Position numbers and translations under genes: made by a program. From a virus, in IMG/VR virus record IMGVR_UViG_3300009182_000302, positions 1 through 24,902 of that record: DNA of 24,902 nucleotides; one strand, 5' to 3'. The notes under the pieces are model-generated. The model was not told the origin of the DNA. It searched no databases and saw only the letters and a list, made by a program, of their open reading frames with translations. How positions within the stretch are numbered: the first letter of the stretch is position 1; each line of letters starts with the position of its first letter. Shown one piece after another: positions 21,003 through 24,902 of the stretch.

Positions 21003-23272
21003 TGACTAAAAAAGTTTTAACAATTGATACCCTACCCGGCATCCAGCGGGACGGTACTTTTTTCGATAAAAACTTTTACAGCGATGGTCGATGGGTAAGA
21101 TTTCAACGCGGTCGTCCGCGCAAAGTGGGGGGATATCGGTCAATAACTCAACTAGCAACTGGCGTATCTCGGGGAATTTTTGTTAACTCCGCTGATGGCG
21201 TAAATCAAGTTTTTAACGGATACAGTTCTGGACTTGAGGTTCTTAACGTAAACAACCTTGGTATTGGCGGCGGTGTAAACCAGTTTGTCTTTAACGGTTT
21301 CATTTTGACGCTTAACACGCTTGTGGGCGGTACGCTATATACCAATGGAACTTATACAGGTGTAAGTCTAACTGGCGGTACTGGCACGGGTGCAAAGGCG
21401 ACCATTGTGGTTGCTGGCGCTACGGTCACCACTGTGACCCTTACAGCGGCTGGTGATGGCTACGCTGTAGGCGATACCCTAAGCGCAACGGCGGCAACTA
21501 TTGGTGGAACTGGCAGTGGGTTTTCCATTAAAGTGGCGACAATTAATAATGGGTTTACGGCAAATGATTTGAACCTTTGGCAATTTGATTCTTCTTTTGA
21601 CTCTCAAGGTTCTGGGAATCAGTTGTTGTTGGCGCACCCCGGTCAAAACTTGGCGCAGATTGACCAAACCGTATCAACTCCAGTTTTGGCTGGAAATATA
21701 AATGGTTTGGCTATGCAACCTTTGCGCGACATTAATGGCACAACCCCTACGAATGCAACCATTTCTGTTGCTGGTGGAGTGGTTGTTTTGCACCCATACG
21801 TTTTTGTATATGGCGACAACGGTCTAATTAAGAACTGTGCCGCTGGTGATCCATACAATTGGAATAGCGCAGACTCTAACGAAGCCAATGTTGCCTCTAC
21901 AAAGATTGTCAAGGGGTTACCCGTAAGGGGTGGTTCTAACGCTCCATCTGGTTTATTTTGGGCTTTAGACTCGTTAATTCGTGTCTCTTACACCCCAACA
22001 ACAATTACTGTGGGCGCAACATCTAGCACTTTTTATTGGCGTTATGACATTATTTCTAGCCAGTCGTCGATCCTGTCATCGCAGTGCGTGATTGAATATG
22101 ACGGCATCTACTATTGGATTGGTGTTGATCGATTTTTGCTATACAACGGCGTAGTTAAGGAAATTGCTAACACCATGAACCAAAACTACTTTTTTGACAA
22201 TCTGAACTATGCGCAGAGTCAAAAGGTATGGGCAACAAAAGTTCCGCGTTTTGGTGAAATTTGGTGGTTCTATCCTTCTGGTGATTCAGTAGAGTGCAAC
22301 AACTGCATCATCTATAACATTCGAGAAAACTGTTGGTATGACGCTGGTTTCTCTGATGGCGCTAAACGCACGGCTGGATATTTTTCACAAGTTTTTCATT
22401 ACCCCATCAATGCTGGGGCAGACTTGAGTATTCAGGCAACGCTGTTTACGGCAAATATTGCCACAACAAATTCAAGCGCTACCGTGACCATGTCAATCAA
22501 TAATCAAATTACAAACGGTCAATTGGTGGTGGCAACTGGGGTTCCTACGGGTGCATACATTTCTGCAATCGTTGCAAATTCAGCCGCAACAACTGCAACA
22601 GGTACTTCTGGTGCAAGCACTATTACGGTAGCAAGCGCAACGGGAATTTTAAGAAGTCAATTGGTGACTGGTACAGGAATCGGTACTGGCGCAACCGTTG
22701 TAAGTGTTGTGGGTACAACTATTACTTTGTCAGTTGTAAATTCTGGAGCGGTTTCAGGCGCGGTTGCGTTCTCTGGAAACACTTTGACGCTTTCTTCTGC
22801 GGCGACTGCCACAGCAATTGTGTCTGCAAACTTCCAAAGTGTGCCAAATAAAGTTATTCTTTGGCAACATGAAATTGGCACAGATGCTGTAATTGATCAG
22901 GTTTCTGATGCTATTGAGAGTTATTTTGAAACATCCGACTTGGGTTGGGTCAGTGGCGGCCCCTCCCAGTCCCCGCAGATTCCCCAAGGTGGCGTAGGCG
23001 AAAACCGTTGGTTGCATCTTGAGCGTGTCGAGCCTGACTTTGTGCAGTCTGGCGTTATGTCACTGCAAGTTGTTGGTCGACCATTTGCCCAAAAAGACGA
23101 TGTAATTTCTGACCCATACTATTTTGACCCAGACACTGGCAAGGTAGATATGCGTGAGCAACGCAGAGAATTGAGATTGCGATTTAACAGCAATATACAA
23201 GGCGGAACTTACCAAATGGGTAAGGTTTTGCTCAGTGCAGACTTTGGCGACGTTCGCCCATACGGAAGTTAA
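21002..23272 (+). CDS. Tail nozzle-like protein with two insert domains
   Basis: I chose ATG at 21002, coupled to the previous stop in TGATG; the TTG before it is one codon earlier. The 756-residue product begins TKKVLTIDTLPGIQRDGTFF then FYSDGRWVRFQRGRPRKVGG, the hallmark start of P22 gp10-like or T7 gp12-like nozzle and DNA-stabilisation proteins. It continues with beta-propeller-like segments (LFWALDSLIRVSYT, VIEYDGIYYWIGVDRFLLYN, GEIWWFYPSGDS). Two low-complexity beta modules interrupt it: about residues 105-182 (SLTGGTGTGAKATIVVAG ... GTGSGF) and 480-612 (many Thr, Val, Ala and Gly). The C-terminus (RELRLRFNSNIQGGTYQMGK) is typical. It should cap the adaptor and keep the DNA inside the head. 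Confidence 0.75.
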   Translation: MTKKVLTIDTLPGIQRDGTFFDKNFYSDGRWVRFQRGRPRKVGGYRSITQLATGVSRGIFVNSADGVNQVFNGYSSGLEVLNVNNLGIGGGVNQFVFNGFILTLNTLVGGTLYTNGTYTGVSLTGGTGTGAKATIVVAGATVTTVTLTAAGDGYAVGDTLSATAATIGGTGSGFSIKVATINNGFTANDLNLWQFDSSFDSQGSGNQLLLAHPGQNLAQIDQTVSTPVLAGNINGLAMQPLRDINGTTPTNATISVAGGVVVLHPYVFVYGDNGLIKNCAAGDPYNWNSADSNEANVASTKIVKGLPVRGGSNAPSGLFWALDSLIRVSYTPTTITVGATSSTFYWRYDIISSQSSILSSQCVIEYDGIYYWIGVDRFLLYNGVVKEIANTMNQNYFFDNLNYAQSQKVWATKVPRFGEIWWFYPSGDSVECNNCIIYNIRENCWYDAGFSDGAKRTAGYFSQVFHYPINAGADLSIQATLFTANIATTNSSATVTMSINNQITNGQLVVATGVPTGAYISAIVANSAATTATGTSGASTITVASATGILRSQLVTGTGIGTGATVVSVVGTTITLSVVNSGAVSGAVAFSGNTLTLSSAATATAIVSANFQSVPNKVILWQHEIGTDAVIDQVSDAIESYFETSDLGWVSGGPSQSPQIPQGGVGENRWLHLERVEPDFVQSGVMSLQVVGRPFAQKDDVISDPYYFDPDTGKVDMREQRRELRLRFNSNIQGGTYQMGKVLLSADFGDVRPYGS

Positions 23273-23273
23273 T

Positions 23274-23531
23274 ATGGCACTGGCGCTTGTTTACGACCCT
23301 AGATATCACACATGGGACTCATGGGCGAGTCTTATGTGCGAGGCGTATGCTGGTCAACAATTGGCTGTTCCCTCTGGGGAGGAGCATTGGAAAGAGTGGG
23401 CGGCGGGATTGAAGGCGATTGATATATTTACCAACGAAGGCATTCCCGGCCCCTACATTTATGACAATTGGCATGATTGGGCGCAAGCGATTGTTGGCGC
23501 AATCAATCAACCAACACAGACTTTAGGATAA
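23274..23531 (+). CDS. Small conserved tail-module protein (85 aa)
   Basis: I chose ATG at 23274, one base after the nozzle stop; the longer frame upstream overlaps the nozzle gene. The 85-residue product is rich in Trp, Tyr and acidic residues: YDPRYHTWDSWASLMCEAYA, then WKEWAAGLKAIDIFTNEGIP and YDNWHDWAQAIVGAINQP. I recall similar WDSWASLMCEAYAGQQL-type small proteins next to nozzle genes of podoviruses; function unknown. Two repeats of W-x-W-A around residues 14-17 and 78-82 suggest a compact helical protein. No membrane segment is seen. Confidence 0.7.
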   Translation: MALALVYDPRYHTWDSWASLMCEAYAGQQLAVPSGEEHWKEWAAGLKAIDIFTNEGIPGPYIYDNWHDWAQAIVGAINQPTQTLG

Positions 23532-23534
23532 CGT

Positions 23535-24902
23535 ATGGCAGTAACAGAAGACCAAGTAGCCGAATGGCAAGCCGCAAATCCAAATGCAAGTATGGATCAA
23601 CTTATTGCCGCCACTCAAAATGGATTACAACCACTTGCACAACCATCGCCACCACCCCCTCAGTATGAAAGTGCGCCACAAAGAGACATAGTTGAAACTA
23701 ATCGTGAGACTTCTAATGGAACTGCTCCTATATTTAAAACAGCGGCTGAGGTCTATCAGAGCGTATTAGGTCGTGCTCCAGAAAATAAAGAAGTTGAAAA
23801 AGCGTGGGATGATTACTTTGGCGGAAATGTTGACGTATCAAAATTGCAAGGCTTTTTGCGTGCCGCGAGTCCTGAATTAAAGGCTACTGGTTACAAACCA
23901 GAAAATGAAGGTTTTAACGCCAAGGCTTATTTTGCGGGAAACAAAGACATTTCAGATGCCTACGCTATTGAAACTTATGGCTTAACCCCTGAGCAATTTG
24001 CCGCACAGAATTACAACATTTTTGGAAAGAAGGCAGGACGAGAAGCAGACCCAAGTGCTCAATACGACAAGTTAGTACAAGATGCATATAGCACAGTGCA
24101 AGGTCGCAGTGGAATTGGTACTGATAAAAGTAACATTGACCAAGGCGGTTTAGATTATTGGAAAAATCAATTAGTTTCTGGTGCTGTTACAAAAGATAAA
24201 TTTAACGATGTTTTTGGTAATGCTACTTCTGCATATATAAAAGCAAATCCAAATGATGCCTACACGCAGTATGTTCAAAACTATCAATTAAAACAACAAA
24301 CAGACACAATCAAGCAAGGTCTTTCTGCTGTATTAGCAGACAGCAATATTTCTTTAGATGAAGCCAAAAACATCAAGGCTTATCAAGACAAGTACAACTT
24401 TTCGCCAGAACAGATTGCCTCTGTTACAGGGATGAAAGTTGATTCTATAAAAACAATATTGGGTTCTCAGGATGCCATCATCAAAAACACGGTGTCGGCA
24501 AATTTAAATAACCCGTATGCTTTAGCAACTTTTGCAAAAAACAATGGTTTAACTGCACAACAATTAGCAGATGCTTCTGGTGGCGCTTTTACGCAGGCGC
24601 AAGCACAATCTGCTATTGATAAATCAGGTACTTTTCAAGGGCAAATTGAACTTATAAGCCCTACTGCGTATAACCAAATAGCAAACATGGCGAAATACAC
24701 AGCCAATGAAAACTTTGGCGGAAAAATTCAAGACTATCAAGTTCAACTGTTTACGCCTTTGGATACGAACAAGACGAGCATACCAACACAGTTGGAATTT
24801 ACAAAACCTTCTCCAATAACAGCAATTGACCCAGATACTGGAAATCCATATACATATACGCCACAACCTCAAGTAAAAAATCCAAACGTCACACGGGACG
24901 AT
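23535..24902 (+). CDS. Large internal virion-type protein, 3' end missing
   Basis: The ATG at 23535 follows an AGGATAACG stretch and starts MAVTEDQVAEWQAANPNASM. The frame stays open for 456 codons to the end of the window, so this is the start of a large protein. After a Pro-rich linker, residues ~67-112 (FKTAAEVYQSVLGRAPENKE) and ~180-232 (LVQDAYSTVQGRSG ... GLDYWKNQLVSGAVTKDKF) resemble DUF4214-type helical repeats. The rest is Gln, Ala and Lys-rich and helical, with no membrane segment. Its place after nozzle and small protein matches the internal virion proteins of podoviruses, which are injected with the DNA. The role is inferred from order; no lysozyme motif is visible in this part. 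Confidence 0.65.
   Translation, partial: MAVTEDQVAEWQAANPNASMDQLIAATQNGLQPLAQPSPPPPQYESAPQRDIVETNRETSNGTAPIFKTAAEVYQSVLGRAPENKEVEKAWDDYFGGNVDVSKLQGFLRAASPELKATGYKPENEGFNAKAYFAGNKDISDAYAIETYGLTPEQFAAQNYNIFGKKAGREADPSAQYDKLVQDAYSTVQGRSGIGTDKSNIDQGGLDYWKNQLVSGAVTKDKFNDVFGNATSAYIKANPNDAYTQYVQNYQLKQQTDTIKQGLSAVLADSNISLDEAKNIKAYQDKYNFSPEQIASVTGMKVDSIKTILGSQDAIIKNTVSANLNNPYALATFAKNNGLTAQQLADASGGAFTQAQAQSAIDKSGTFQGQIELISPTAYNQIANMAKYTANENFGGKIQDYQVQLFTPLDTNKTSIPTQLEFTKPSPITAIDPDTGNPYTYTPQPQVKNPNVTRDD

Noticed and set aside
1-24902. CRISPR arrays, tRNA genes, integrase or insertion sequences
   Set aside because: No direct-repeat array with spacers, tRNA cloverleaf, transposase or recombinase was seen.
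1-24902. Avoidance of GATC, CCCGGG or ATGCAT
   Set aside because: All three occur (for example GATC near 179, CCCGGG near 957, ATGCAT near 4606), so these sites are not excluded, though GATC may be somewhat reduced.

Overview
This window is a segment of a tailed double-stranded DNA phage genome (class Caudoviricetes), most likely a short-tailed, podovirus-like phage. All genes I can support lie on the + strand, are tightly packed and often overlap at ATGA, TAATG or TGATG junctions. Gene order resembles P22-like and SU10-like phages: portal, scaffold, major capsid protein, tail accessory proteins, fibres, lysis genes, adaptor, tail nozzle, internal virion protein. Base composition is moderate. 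No integrase, repressor, tRNA, rRNA, CRISPR array or host gene is visible. The host cannot be read from the sequence; a Gram-negative aquatic bacterium is my guess, from memory of similar proteins in freshwater and marine viromes.

Layout. 1-5597 is the head module: the 3' part of the portal gene, two small unknown genes, a GroES-like co-chaperonin, a scaffold-like protein, an unknown protein, a putative decoration protein and the major capsid protein, closed by a strong intrinsic terminator. 5680-10487 holds virion-associated proteins: a Thr/Ala/Gly-rich structural protein, a Lys/Gly/Met-rich KKGG-repeat protein, three small conserved phage proteins, a tail accessory protein with an inserted discoidin-like domain and a four-cysteine protein. 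10488-16909 is the fibre region: an 875-residue fibre protein, a 232-residue partner, three paralogous fibre-tip genes with shared linkers and unrelated tips, and three small helper-like genes. 16902-19087 is a lysis cassette of five small membrane proteins and an M15-type peptidase. 19138-24902 returns to the tail: adaptor, beta-rich structural protein, nozzle-like protein, a small conserved protein, and an internal virion-type protein that runs off the window.

How the parts fit. The portal, scaffold and capsid proteins build the procapsid, probably with the phage co-chaperonin modifying the host GroEL. Adaptor and nozzle close the portal and form the short tail, fibres give host recognition, and the lysis cassette releases progeny.

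The most striking signal is not a gene. Reading the whole window by eye I found no AGCT, no CCWGG, no GCWGC and no GGWCC, although GATC, CCCGG, GCGC, GTAC and CATG are present. This suggests strong selection by several restriction systems. Other points of interest are a probable ATT start codon in the lysis cassette, an overlapping 55-residue membrane gene, fibre cassettes with swapped tips, and domain insertions in tail proteins.
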